Below are positions 35,828 to 43,892 of a stretch of 64,000 nucleotides of DNA, in pieces. How positions within the stretch are numbered: the stretch's first letter is position 1; every line of letters starts with the position of its first letter. This DNA is from an uncultured Streptomyces sp. (GTDB lineage Bacteria > Actinomycetota > Actinomycetes > Streptomycetales > Streptomycetaceae), in the NCBI RefSeq assembly GCF_947488945.1, contig NZ_CANLBS010000012.1, positions 124,001 to 188,000 of the forward strand, written 5' to 3'. The translations under genes and the position numbers were made by a program. The notes beneath the pieces were generated by a model, which saw nothing but the letters and a program-made list of their open reading frames with translations, had not been told where the DNA came from and did not search any database.

Positions 35828-35863
35828 GCGCCGCCGCTCCCGTGGGACGGGGAGCGACGGCGC
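35828..35863. terminator. Hairpin terminator shared by exporter and small-peptide genes
   Basis: A 14-base inverted repeat with one mismatch (arms 35828-35841 and 35850-35863, 8-base loop). It lies 14 bases beyond the stop of the minus-strand 19-residue peptide and 75 bases beyond the exporter stop on the other strand. Confidence 0.7.
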
Positions 35864-35877
35864 AGGTGTGACCTCGA

Positions 35878-35937
35878 TCAGACGAGCCAACCCACGAAGT
35901 GGACGATGCCGGCCAGCAGGTCGGTGAGGAAGTTCAT
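35878..35937 (-). CDS. Candidate 19-residue hydrophobic peptide
   Basis: A minimal gene reading MNFLTDLLAGIVHFVGWLV. AAGGAGAAG lies six to seven bases before the ATG, and a hairpin terminator follows the stop by 14 bases. The peptide could form one short amphipathic or membrane helix with Asp6 and His13 as the only charged or titratable side chains. It resembles in style small membrane-active or membrane-anchoring peptides, but I do not recognise a family. The surrounding 461 bases (35753-36213) hold no other gene. The ribosome binding site and terminator are what set it apart from random short frames. Confidence 0.5.
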   Translation of the reverse strand: MNFLTDLLAGIVHFVGWLV

Positions 35938-36213
35938 CGAGTGCTTCTCCTTGGTGCATGGTGCGTTACGGGACTGCGCGTGCACGGTCTGCAGCCCGTT
36001 GCCTGCGCTCTGCAATCATCCGGCGTCACAGGGGCACCGGGCAACGAAAAGCGGAACGATCACGCGTTCTGACGAACACCCGCTCGCCTGTTCGCCTGTT
36101 CGGTCGTGTCGTGGACTCCGTGCGATGCGCGCCGCCCCTCGCCCCGGGCCACACCCGTTTCACGGCGCGGCGGCGGCGAAGCCACTACGGCGGCGCGAGC
36201 GGACGGCAACGGC

Positions 36214-37296
36214 TCAGACCGGCGCGGGGGTGCGGGCGAGAAGGCGGGTGACCGAGCGGACCGCCGTGCGGCCTGCCCGGTTGGCGCCGACGGTGCTGGC
36301 GGACGGCCCGTAACCGACCAGGTGGACGCGTTGGTCACGGACCGCCCGGGTGTCCTCGACCCGGATGCCGCCGCCGGGTTCGCGCAGCCGCAGCGGGGCC
36401 AAGTGGTCGACGGCCGCCCGGAAACCGGTGGCCCACACAATCGTGTCGGCGGCGACCGTCCGCCCGTCGTCCCAGGCCACCCCGTCCGGGGTGATCCTGT
36501 CGAACATCGGCAGCCGGTCGAGGGTGCCCCGGGCCCGTGCCTCGCGCACGGCGTCGGTCAGCGGCAGCCCGGTCACGCTCACCACGCTCGCGGGCGGCAG
36601 CCCCTGCCGGACCCGGTCGTCCACCAGCGCGACGGCGGCCCTGCCCTGCTCCTCGCCGAACGGGCCCTCGCGGAACACGGGCTCCCGTCGCGTCACCCAG
36701 AATGTCGCCGCGGCCACGTCGGCGATCTCCATCAGGTGCTGGGTGCCGGACGCCCCGCCGCCCACGACCACCACCCGACGTCCGGCGAAGTCCGCCGGGC
36801 CCCGGTAGCCGGCCGTGTGCAGTTGCTTGCCGCGGAAGGTCTCCTGACCGGGATAGTGCGGCAGGAACGGCCGGTCCCAGGTGCCGGTGGCGTTGATCAG
36901 GGCGCGGGCCGCGTACGCCCCCTCCGAGGTCTCCACCAGCAGCCTGCCCTCCGTTCCCTCGCGGACCGCCCGCACCTCCACCGGCCGGTGCACCCGGAAG
37001 CCGAACCGCTCCTCGTACGCCGCGAAGTAGTCGCCGACCACCTGCGCCGAGGGGCGGGCGGGGTCGGCGCCGGTGAGTTCCATGCCGGGCAGCGCGTGCA
37101 TGCCGTGCACCTTGCCGTACGTCAGCGAAGGCCACCGGAACTGCCAGGCGCCGCCGGGGCGGGGCGCGTGGTCCAGCACCACGTAGTCGCGGTCGGGCGC
37201 CAGGCCGGATCGCGACAGATGGTAAGCGGCGGACAGGCCCGCCTGACCGGCCCCGATCACCACGACGTCCACGGCGCGTACCTGAGAATCGTTCAC
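36214..37296 (-). CDS. Flavin-dependent monooxygenase-like FAD/NAD(P) oxidoreductase
   Basis: A 360-residue protein with two dinucleotide-binding motifs. VVVIGAGQAGLSAAYHL at residues 10-26 binds FAD, and VVVVGGGASGTQHLMEI in mid-protein binds NAD(P)H. ALINATGTWDRP and VWATGFRAAVDHL are the ATG motifs of this superfamily. It resembles the YhjA/CzcO/ArsO-like group of putative flavoprotein monooxygenases. The natural substrate is unknown. The GTG start has only a weak ribosome binding site. It is divergent from the PL8 lyase gene. Confidence 0.85.
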   Translation of the reverse strand: MNDSQVRAVDVVVIGAGQAGLSAAYHLSRSGLAPDRDYVVLDHAPRPGGAWQFRWPSLTYGKVHGMHALPGMELTGADPARPSAQVVGDYFAAYEERFGFRVHRPVEVRAVREGTEGRLLVETSEGAYAARALINATGTWDRPFLPHYPGQETFRGKQLHTAGYRGPADFAGRRVVVVGGGASGTQHLMEIADVAAATFWVTRREPVFREGPFGEEQGRAAVALVDDRVRQGLPPASVVSVTGLPLTDAVREARARGTLDRLPMFDRITPDGVAWDDGRTVAADTIVWATGFRAAVDHLAPLRLREPGGGIRVEDTRAVRDQRVHLVGYGPSASTVGANRAGRTAVRSVTRLLARTPAPV

Positions 37297-37439
37297 GCTT
37301 CTACCAACCAGCGACGGCCGTCCCGTCTTCCCGGACGCGAGGGCACGGGCCGGAGACGCGCCCGACCCGGCGTACCACCGGCGTCCGGTTCGCGCCTCGC
37401 GTGGAGGCCGGAAGCCCGCAGTTTCGGTTTTTCGATTGC

Positions 37440-37462
37440 TTTCGAATGACGAACATTCGAAA
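37440..37462. promoter_or_regulatory. TTTCGAAT-type inverted repeat upstream of the PL8 gene
   Basis: Perfect inverted repeat with arms TTTCGAATG (37440-37448) and CATTCGAAA (37454-37462) and a 5-base spacer. A half-site TTTTTCGATT precedes it. It resembles the TTTCGATC repeats by the sugar importer and dehydrogenase. Probable binding site of a sugar-responsive regulator encoded elsewhere. Confidence 0.65.
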
Positions 37463-37480
37463 GGAGAATGTACGAAACCG

Positions 37481-37510
37481 TTGCTTCGTGCTGCCGATGC
37501 GTGTTAGAAA
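37481..37510 (+). promoter_or_regulatory. Possible promoter of the PL8 gene
   Basis: TTGCTT (37481-37486) and TAGAAA (37505-37510), 18 bases apart, would start transcription about 35 bases before the PL8 ATG, downstream of the inverted repeat. The match to the housekeeping consensus is only moderate. Confidence 0.35.
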
Positions 37511-37551
37511 CCGCGAGCCCCCTCTAGCCGGTCGAACCCGCAGGAGTCCCC

Positions 37552-39963
37552 ATGTCAGCACCGTGGCCACGCCGTACCTTCCTCCGGACCGCGGGAGCCG
37601 CCTCCCTCGCACTCGGAGCGTCCGTGGGGACCTGGCCCGGCACGGCGGCCGCCGACGAGGACCCGTACGCGGCGCTCCGTCAGAAGTGGCGCGAACTGAT
37701 CCTGGGCACCGGCTTCGTGGCCACCGAGGAGCCCTACGCGACCCTCCTCACGACGCTCGGCGCCAACGCCCGGACCTATCTCTCCACGATGCGGCCGGCC
37801 GAGGGCTCGCTCTGGGCGGACCTGGTGTGGAGCGACCCCGACCCCGACCTGGACGCCGAGTCGTACGCGTTCTCGGAGCGGATGAACGGTTCGTACACCC
37901 GGTTGCAGACGATGGCACAGGCCTACGCGCAGCCGGGCACCGGTCTCACCGGCGACGCCGGTCTCCTCCAGGCGGTCGTGACCGGCCTCGACCACATGTA
38001 CGCCACCGTCTACAACGAGCGGGTCACCCGCTACGGAAACTGGTGGAACTGGCAGATCGGCGCCCCGCAGGCCCTGATGGACACGGCCGTGCTGCTGTAC
38101 GACGCCCTGAGCGAGGAGCAGATCGCGGACTACTGCGCCGCCGTCGACCACTTCGTGCCGGACTCCCTCTTCGCCTCGTACACGGGCGTGTCCACCGGAG
38201 CCAACCGGGTCGACCTGTGCCGGGGCGTCATCCTGCGCGGCATCGTCGGCCGGAGCGCCGAGAAGATCGCGCTCGCCGCCGGGGCGCTCCCGGCCGTCTT
38301 CCCGTACGTGACGTCCGGCGACGGCTTCTACGCCGACGGCTCGTTCATCCAGCACACCAACGTCCCCTACATCGGGGCGTACGGCGCCGTGCTGCACGAC
38401 GGCGTCGGCCGTCTGCTGGCACTGCTGCGCGGCTCCACGTGGGAGATCGACGCGGCGGACACCCAGCCGTTCCTGGACACCGTCGAGAAGGCCGTCGCCC
38501 CGTTCATCTACAACGGCCTCATCATGGACAACGTCGGCGGGCGTTCCATCAGCCGCGTCGGCGGCAACGACCACACCAGGGCCCACTCGCTGATCGCCAC
38601 CGTCCTGCTCGTCGGGCAGGGGGCGAGTCCCGCCGAGAACGCCCGTTGGCGCGCGATGGTCAAGGGCTGGCTGGAGCGCGACTACTACCGGCCCGCGACG
38701 GCAAACAACGCCCTGAGCCTCACCAGGATGTCCCTGCTCCAGGACGTCCTGCGGGACGCTTCCGTGGTGGCGAGCCCGGAGCCCGTCGAGCACCGGAACT
38801 TCGCCGACATGAGCCGTGTCACCCACCGGCGCCCCGGCTGGGCGGCCTCGATCTCGATGTCGTCCCGGCGGATCGCGCACTACGAGTACGGCAACGGCGA
38901 GAACGCCCGCGGCTACCACACCGGTTCCGGCTGGTTGTCGTGGTGGGGCGCCGAGGTCAACCTGGAGCAGTACTCCGACGCCTACTGGCCCACCGTCGAT
39001 CCCTACCGGCTGCCCGGCATCACCGCCTCGAAGAAGCCGCTGGCCGACGGGCAGGGCGGGGAGTGGGGCCAGCCGCCCAGCGACACCGTCTGGGTCGGCG
39101 GCGCCACCGACGGCGAGTTCGGCGCGGTCGGTCACCACCTCAAGGCCATCGCCGGCACGATGACCGCCCGCAAGTCCTGGTTCTGCCTGGACGACGCGAT
39201 CGTCTGCCTCGGCTCCGGCATCACCGCCACCGACGGCCACCTGGTCGAGACCACCGTCGACAACCGGGCGCTGGGCACCGCGGGCGCCCCCCGGTTCGTC
39301 GTGGACGGCCGGACCCAGCCCTCCGCCCAGGGATGGGCGCAGACGTTCCCGCGCGCCGAGTGGGCGCACATCGAGGGCCACGCCGGCTACGTCTTCCCGG
39401 GCGGGACCACACTGGACGCGCTGCGCGAGGAGCGCACCGGCGCCTGGCGCGACATCAACGTCAACGGCCCCACCACCCCGAATACCCGCCGCTACCTGAC
39501 GCTCTGGAACGACCACGGCACTGACCCGGTGGACGCCGGCTACGCCTACGTCCTGATGCCGGGAGCCAGCGCCAAGGCCACCGCGCGCCGCGCCCAGCAC
39601 CGGAACTGGCTGACCGTCACCGCCGCCACCCCGGCCCAGCACGGCGTACGGGTGGCGTCGCTCGGCTTCGCCGCCGTCAACTTCTGGCAGCCCGGAACCG
39701 TGGACGGCATCACCGTCGACGCCCCCGCCTCCGTGCTGGTCCGCGAGCACCGCGACGGCACCGCGACCCTCGTGGTCGCGGACCCCACCCGGCTCAACAC
39801 CTCGCTCCAGCTTCTCTGGGCGCGCCGCGTGAAGGAGATCGTCTCCGCGCCGGACGGCGTCACCGCGACGACCGACGACCGGGGCAGGAGGCTGAGGCTC
39901 GCCTTCGGCGACTTCACGAAGCTGGCCGGCGCCGGCCTGACCGTCAGGGTCAGGCTGCACTGA
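37552..39963 (+). CDS. Tat-secreted polysaccharide lyase family 8 (hyaluronate/chondroitin/xanthan lyase type)
   Basis: Secreted enzyme that cleaves uronic-acid-containing glycans by beta-elimination. The 803 residues start with a Tat signal (RRTFLRTAGAASLALG). An alpha/alpha-toroid domain is followed by the PL8 beta-sandwich domains. Aromatic patch residues lie in NWWNWQIGAPQ (163-171). The catalytic Asn218, His268 and Tyr277 have the same 50- and 9-residue spacing as Asn349/His399/Tyr408 of pneumococcal hyaluronate lyase. AGGAG precedes the ATG. Which glycan (hyaluronan, chondroitin, xanthan) is used cannot be told. A fucosidase gene follows on the same strand. Confidence 0.92.
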   Translation: MSAPWPRRTFLRTAGAASLALGASVGTWPGTAAADEDPYAALRQKWRELILGTGFVATEEPYATLLTTLGANARTYLSTMRPAEGSLWADLVWSDPDPDLDAESYAFSERMNGSYTRLQTMAQAYAQPGTGLTGDAGLLQAVVTGLDHMYATVYNERVTRYGNWWNWQIGAPQALMDTAVLLYDALSEEQIADYCAAVDHFVPDSLFASYTGVSTGANRVDLCRGVILRGIVGRSAEKIALAAGALPAVFPYVTSGDGFYADGSFIQHTNVPYIGAYGAVLHDGVGRLLALLRGSTWEIDAADTQPFLDTVEKAVAPFIYNGLIMDNVGGRSISRVGGNDHTRAHSLIATVLLVGQGASPAENARWRAMVKGWLERDYYRPATANNALSLTRMSLLQDVLRDASVVASPEPVEHRNFADMSRVTHRRPGWAASISMSSRRIAHYEYGNGENARGYHTGSGWLSWWGAEVNLEQYSDAYWPTVDPYRLPGITASKKPLADGQGGEWGQPPSDTVWVGGATDGEFGAVGHHLKAIAGTMTARKSWFCLDDAIVCLGSGITATDGHLVETTVDNRALGTAGAPRFVVDGRTQPSAQGWAQTFPRAEWAHIEGHAGYVFPGGTTLDALREERTGAWRDINVNGPTTPNTRRYLTLWNDHGTDPVDAGYAYVLMPGASAKATARRAQHRNWLTVTAATPAQHGVRVASLGFAAVNFWQPGTVDGITVDAPASVLVREHRDGTATLVVADPTRLNTSLQLLWARRVKEIVSAPDGVTATTDDRGRRLRLAFGDFTKLAGAGLTVRVRLH

Positions 39964-40100
39964 CCGCCGGAGATTCCCGGGGAGCGGTTCTGCCGACGGT
40001 GCCGCTCCCCCTTCGGAACCGGCGCAGAAGAGGGCGTCGCACGGTGAGAACGGACCACTTCTGGTGATCCGGGGCCACGCGCCCGCGCGCCGCCCCGGCA

Positions 40101-40106
40101 TAGCGT
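40101..40106 (+). promoter_or_regulatory. Predicted -10 hexamer of the fucosidase gene (leaderless)
   Basis: TAGCGT ends six bases before the ATG and there is no ribosome binding site, so transcription probably starts at or next to the start codon. Confidence 0.45.
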
Positions 40107-40112
40107 CGGCGC

Positions 40113-41384
40113 ATGCCGATGCAACCCTGGTTCAGCGACGCCAAACTGGGCGTCTTCCTCCACTACGGGATCTACGCCGTCGACGGTGTGGCCGAGTCGT
40201 GGTCCTTCTACACCGGTGACGTCCCGCACTCCACGTACATGAAGCAGCTCGACGGCTTCACCGCCTCCGCCTACGACCCGGTCGCCTGGGCCGACCTGTT
40301 CGCCCGCGCCGGAGCGCGCTACGCGGTGCTGACCGCCCGGCACCACGACGGGGTGGCGCTCTGGGACACCGCCCACGGCGACCTCGACGTGGTGCGCCGC
40401 ACCCCGGCCGGCCGCGACCTCGTCGCCGGATACGCCGACGCCCTGCGGGAGAAGGGCCTCAAGGTCGGCCTCTACTACTCGCACTCCGACTGGAACCACC
40501 CGGACTACGCCAGCGCCGTCCACCCCGAGCCGCCCAACGACGAGGTGCGGACCAACCGCTACGCCTCAGCCGCGCCGGGCGAGGAGGACCCCGCGGCGTG
40601 GCGCCGCTATCTCGCCCACCGGGACGGCCAGGTTGGCGAACTCGTCTCCCGCTACCGTCCCGACCTGCTCTGGTTCGACGGCGAATGGGAGCGGTCCGAG
40701 GAGCAGTGGGGGCTGGACGACCTCGCCGCCCTGATCCTCGCCGGGAACCCCGAGACCGTGCTCAACGCCCGGATGCTCCGGCACGGCGACTACGCGACCC
40801 CCGAGCAGGGCGTGCCGCTCACCCGGCCGGACGGACCGTGGGAACTCTGCCTCACCGTCAACGACTCGTGGGGGTACCGGGGTCAGGACCACAATCAGAA
40901 GTCCGTCGGGATGCTGGTGCGGTACTTCACCGAGACCATCGCCATGGGCGGGAACCTGCTGCTGGCGGTCGGCCCACGCGAGGACGGCACCATCCCCGCC
41001 CCCCAGGTCAGCCGACTGGAAGGGCTCGGCGCCTGGATCGCCCGGCACGAGGAGGCCGTGTACGGCACGGTGGCGGGCCTGCCCGCCGGCCACCACTACG
41101 GCCCGAGCACCCTCTCCGCCGACGCGCGCACCCTCTACCTGGTCTGCTTCGACCCGCCGCGCGAGACCGTCAGCATCCGCGGCCTGCTCACCGGCATCCG
41201 GCGGGTCCGGGTCGTCGGTACCGGCACCGAGCTGGCCCACCGCAACACCGGCGGCCTCGGCAACGTGCCGGGGGTCCGGTGGATCGACGCCCCGCCGGCC
41301 GAGGACGTCGACCCGCACGCCACGGTCCTCGCCGTCGAGCTCGAAGGGCCGCTGGAGCTGTACCAGGGCGCCGGCCGCTCCTGA
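40113..41384 (+). CDS. Alpha-L-fucosidase, GH29, without signal peptide
   Basis: Retaining glycosidase that removes alpha-L-fucose from oligosaccharides. The 423 residues begin PWFSDAKLGVFLHYGIYA, the conserved GH29 N-terminal strand. They include YAVLTARHHDGVALW and a nucleophile motif LLWFDGEWE with Asp189. There is no signal peptide, so it acts in the cytoplasm, probably on fucosylated oligosaccharides brought in by an importer such as the one at 43.9-47.6 kb. The C-terminal part is a small beta domain. It lies 149 bases after the PL8 gene and may have its own leaderless promoter. Confidence 0.92.
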   Translation: MPMQPWFSDAKLGVFLHYGIYAVDGVAESWSFYTGDVPHSTYMKQLDGFTASAYDPVAWADLFARAGARYAVLTARHHDGVALWDTAHGDLDVVRRTPAGRDLVAGYADALREKGLKVGLYYSHSDWNHPDYASAVHPEPPNDEVRTNRYASAAPGEEDPAAWRRYLAHRDGQVGELVSRYRPDLLWFDGEWERSEEQWGLDDLAALILAGNPETVLNARMLRHGDYATPEQGVPLTRPDGPWELCLTVNDSWGYRGQDHNQKSVGMLVRYFTETIAMGGNLLLAVGPREDGTIPAPQVSRLEGLGAWIARHEEAVYGTVAGLPAGHHYGPSTLSADARTLYLVCFDPPRETVSIRGLLTGIRRVRVVGTGTELAHRNTGGLGNVPGVRWIDAPPAEDVDPHATVLAVELEGPLELYQGAGRS

Positions 41385-41418
41385 GCCGCGCCGGGGCGGT
41401 CCCGTACGCGCCTGGCCG

Positions 41419-42216
41419 TCAGACCTGGCCGGCGCGGACGGCGCGGGGGGACGCCCCGAGTTCGCGCCGGCACAGCTTGTTGAACGCCTGGAGGTCGGGG
41501 ACGCCTACGGAGGCCGCCACCGCGGGGATGGAGAGCGTCGACTCGCGCAGCAGATGCCGGGCCCGCTCCATCCGCCGCCGCCGGATGTGCGCCACCACGG
41601 TGTCCCCGGTCTCCGCCCGGAACAGCCGGATCAGATGGTTGTGCGAGACCCCGGCCGCCGCGGCCACCTCGGGGACCGTCAACGGGCGGGGCAGCCGGGA
41701 CTCGATGTGGGCCAGCGCCCGGCCGACCGGGGTGTGCGCGCCGGTGGCCGAACCGGCCCGCGCGGCGATGTCGCAGACCCGCCAGAGCGCCGACCACACC
41801 TCTACGGAGGCGCGCGCGGGGCTGTGCGGCGCCGCCGCGACGGCCCGCCGCAGCGTGTCCGTGAGAGCCCCTGCCTCGGGGCCCGCCGGCTGGGCGACCG
41901 GCAGCGGCAGCCCCGGCCCGTCCTGGGCCCCGGCCGCGAAGTGGACGAAGAGGTGTTCGGAGCGCCCGGTGTACCGGAACTCCACGACGCTTCCCGGCTG
42001 GACCAGACTCACGTGCCCCGGCCGGATCATGTGCGGCACGCCGTCCACCACGAGTTCGGCGCTGTACCGGTAGAGGTGGAGCTGCCAGAGGTCCGGCAGC
42101 CGGAACACCTCGCTCCGGGTGTCGGTGCCGTGTACCGCGGTCCCCGACCCCGCCACGCGCGGAGGACGTTCCAGCGGCAGACGGACCTGGGCGCCGGGCG
42201 GCGACTCGTTGACCAC
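41419..42216 (-). CDS. AraC-family transcriptional regulator
   Basis: A 265-residue regulator with an N-terminal cupin-like sensing domain (LWQLHLYRYSAELVVDGVPHMIRPGHVSLVQPGS) and a C-terminal double helix-turn-helix (VPEVAAAAGVSHNHLIRLFR, then SIPAVAASVGVPDLQAFNKLCRREL). This class commonly senses a sugar and activates its catabolic genes. Its position between the fucosidase and a secreted hydrolase-like gene makes control of this island plausible. I chose the GTG at 42216, which TACATT precedes by six bases (leaderless); the longer frame adds unconserved sequence. Confidence 0.87.
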   Translation of the reverse strand: MVNESPPGAQVRLPLERPPRVAGSGTAVHGTDTRSEVFRLPDLWQLHLYRYSAELVVDGVPHMIRPGHVSLVQPGSVVEFRYTGRSEHLFVHFAAGAQDGPGLPLPVAQPAGPEAGALTDTLRRAVAAAPHSPARASVEVWSALWRVCDIAARAGSATGAHTPVGRALAHIESRLPRPLTVPEVAAAAGVSHNHLIRLFRAETGDTVVAHIRRRRMERARHLLRESTLSIPAVAASVGVPDLQAFNKLCRRELGASPRAVRAGQV

Positions 42217-42331
42217 GGGGAGAATGTACCAGCGCGGAGCCCGCGGCCCGCCGGCTTCCGGGACGGACGGGAGGCCCGGCCCCGTCGCCGTCCCGGAACT
42301 CGGACGGCGACGGAACCGGGCCAAGGCAGGG

Positions 42332-43531
42332 TCAGTTGAGCACGATCACCGACATCCGGGTGTCACTGAGCCCGGTCTTCAGGTGCAGCAGGGCGGTCCC
42401 TGCGGTCCGGGTCGGGGCGACCGTCAGCGAGAGCGTCGTGGCATAGGTCGCGCCCGGCGCCAGGGCCGGCACCGTGCCGGACGCCCAGGTGCCGGTGATC
42501 CCGGTGGCCCCGCTCACCGGCGTCAGCGCGGTCGCGGCGGTCGCGGTGGTGGAGGTGTTGGCGAAGGCCACCGGGACGGAGACCGTGGTACCGCGCCGAA
42601 CCGTGCAGTTGCCGCTCGGCGGTGTGGCGGTGGCCTTGAGCGGGCCGCTGCTGCCGGTCCCGGTGATCACTCCCATCTCGTAGGAGTGCTGCGCCACCCA
42701 GTTGCAGGCCGTGCTGTCGGCGGCGGTCGGCTCCCAGACGATGACACCGTCCGCCTTGGCCTTGACCTGCTCGAACATGTGCGCCCAGGTGTTGCCGGAG
42801 ACGTAAGCGCCGTTCTCGATGGTGGTCGGGTTGACATACGGGTAGATCGGGTGGTCCGGAGCGATGGTGCGGTCGTGGGTGACCGCCTCGTCCAGGCGCT
42901 GGTCCCACTCGGCCTGGGTCCACGCCGTGTAGAAGTACGCGCGCGGTGCGAAGCAGTTGAGCAGGTCGTCGTCGTGGAGCTGCTTGATCAGCGCCTGGTT
43001 CTGGGTCAGCCAGTCGTAGCCGTAGTGGCAGACGGGAGCGCTCGGCGCGGCGTTGTGCGTCCACGTCAGCAGGGTGCGCCACAGGTTGTAGGCGTGGGTC
43101 GCGGCGGCCCCGGTGGCCACCTGCGTCAGCTCGATGTCCTCGAAGTCCAGCACGACCGGCGCGGTCGCGGCGCCGCCGAACTGGTTGGCGCCCATGTACT
43201 CCTTCACCTTGGCCTCGAAGACGGCCTGGGTGGGCAGTGCGCCGCCGTTGGCGGTGCACGAGGTGGCGGTGCACGTGAAGGCGAAGACGTCGTACACGAC
43301 CGTGGAGCGGGTCGACCCGAACTGTTCCAGCGTGGGCCGGTCGGCGCCGCGCTCGTTGACGAAGACGGGGAAGGGGTCGGCGGCCGCGGCCGGGGTGGTG
43401 CCGAGCAGCGGGATCGCGCCCAGCGCCGGTCCCGCCAGGACGGCCGTCGCACGTCGCATCCGTCCGACGCGGGGTGCGGGCGAGGTGCCGGGCTGCCCCG
43501 TGGTACCGCTCTGTACCGTGCTGTTCCGCAT
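42332..43531 (-). CDS. Secreted protein, possible TIM-barrel glycosidase with C-terminal Ig-like domain
   Basis: A 399-residue exported protein. After a signal region (RRATAVLAGPALGAIPLLGT) comes a catalytic-like domain with PVVLDFEDIELTQV, VCHYGYDWLTQNQ, AYFYTAWTQAEWDQRLDEA and IYPYVNPTTIENG. These read like alternating strands and helices of a TIM barrel, with acidic residues at strand ends reminiscent of GH56 hyaluronidases. The last 100 residues form a beta-sandwich-like domain (TPPSGNCTVRRGTTVSVPVAF). I cannot name a family with confidence. GGAGG lies seven bases before the ATG at 43531. Neighbours suggest a role in glycan breakdown. Confidence 0.75.
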   Translation of the reverse strand: MRNSTVQSGTTGQPGTSPAPRVGRMRRATAVLAGPALGAIPLLGTTPAAAADPFPVFVNERGADRPTLEQFGSTRSTVVYDVFAFTCTATSCTANGGALPTQAVFEAKVKEYMGANQFGGAATAPVVLDFEDIELTQVATGAAATHAYNLWRTLLTWTHNAAPSAPVCHYGYDWLTQNQALIKQLHDDDLLNCFAPRAYFYTAWTQAEWDQRLDEAVTHDRTIAPDHPIYPYVNPTTIENGAYVSGNTWAHMFEQVKAKADGVIVWEPTAADSTACNWVAQHSYEMGVITGTGSSGPLKATATPPSGNCTVRRGTTVSVPVAFANTSTTATAATALTPVSGATGITGTWASGTVPALAPGATYATTLSLTVAPTRTAGTALLHLKTGLSDTRMSVIVLN

Positions 43532-43892
43532 GGTGTGTCCTCCACAAGTGGGGGGAAGACAGCCCGCCCGGACGGACGGGCCGGATCGGGGGAGCGGCGG
43601 GGCCGCCGGGGGAGGGGGCCCCGCCGCCGCGCGGGTCAGCCCGCGGAGGGGGCGTGTCCCGCGAGATCGGAGAGGTCGTACGTGGTGTCGCCGAAGGTGA
43701 GGGCGGTACCCGTCTCCGGCGTGAGGTGCCAGTCGTAGGGTGCGGGGCGCGTCGGCGAACACGTCGTGGACGGCGATCACCGGGTCGGCCCCGGCCACCG
43801 GACGCCGGCCCGGCGGCCGGGGAGGGCCCTGTCGTCCGGGCTGCGGATTCCGGGGCCGGCCGGAGCGGGTGCGACGGGAGCGCGCGGGCCGG
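43532..43892. other. Intergenic stretch of 361 bases with a gene fragment
   Basis: No intact gene. It lies between the importer lipoprotein stop and the start of the secreted hydrolase-like gene, both on the minus strand, and contains the lyase-like remnant listed separately. The remainder is GC-rich without a clear promoter. Confidence 0.6.
43636..43799 (-). pseudogene. C-terminal remnant of a lyase-like protein, frameshifted
   Basis: On the minus strand one frame reads VAGADPVIAVHDVFADAPRT. One base later the next frame continues YDWHLTPETGTALTFGD and ends LAGHAPSAG at a TGA (43636-43638). Joined, these about 54 residues look like the C-terminal beta-sandwich of heparinase/alginate-type lyases, where the family has a V-x-D plus Y-D-W-x-L pattern. 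The upstream catalytic part is missing. I read this as a decayed gene with a +1 shift near 43738. A sequencing error cannot explain the missing N-terminal part. Confidence 0.4.
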
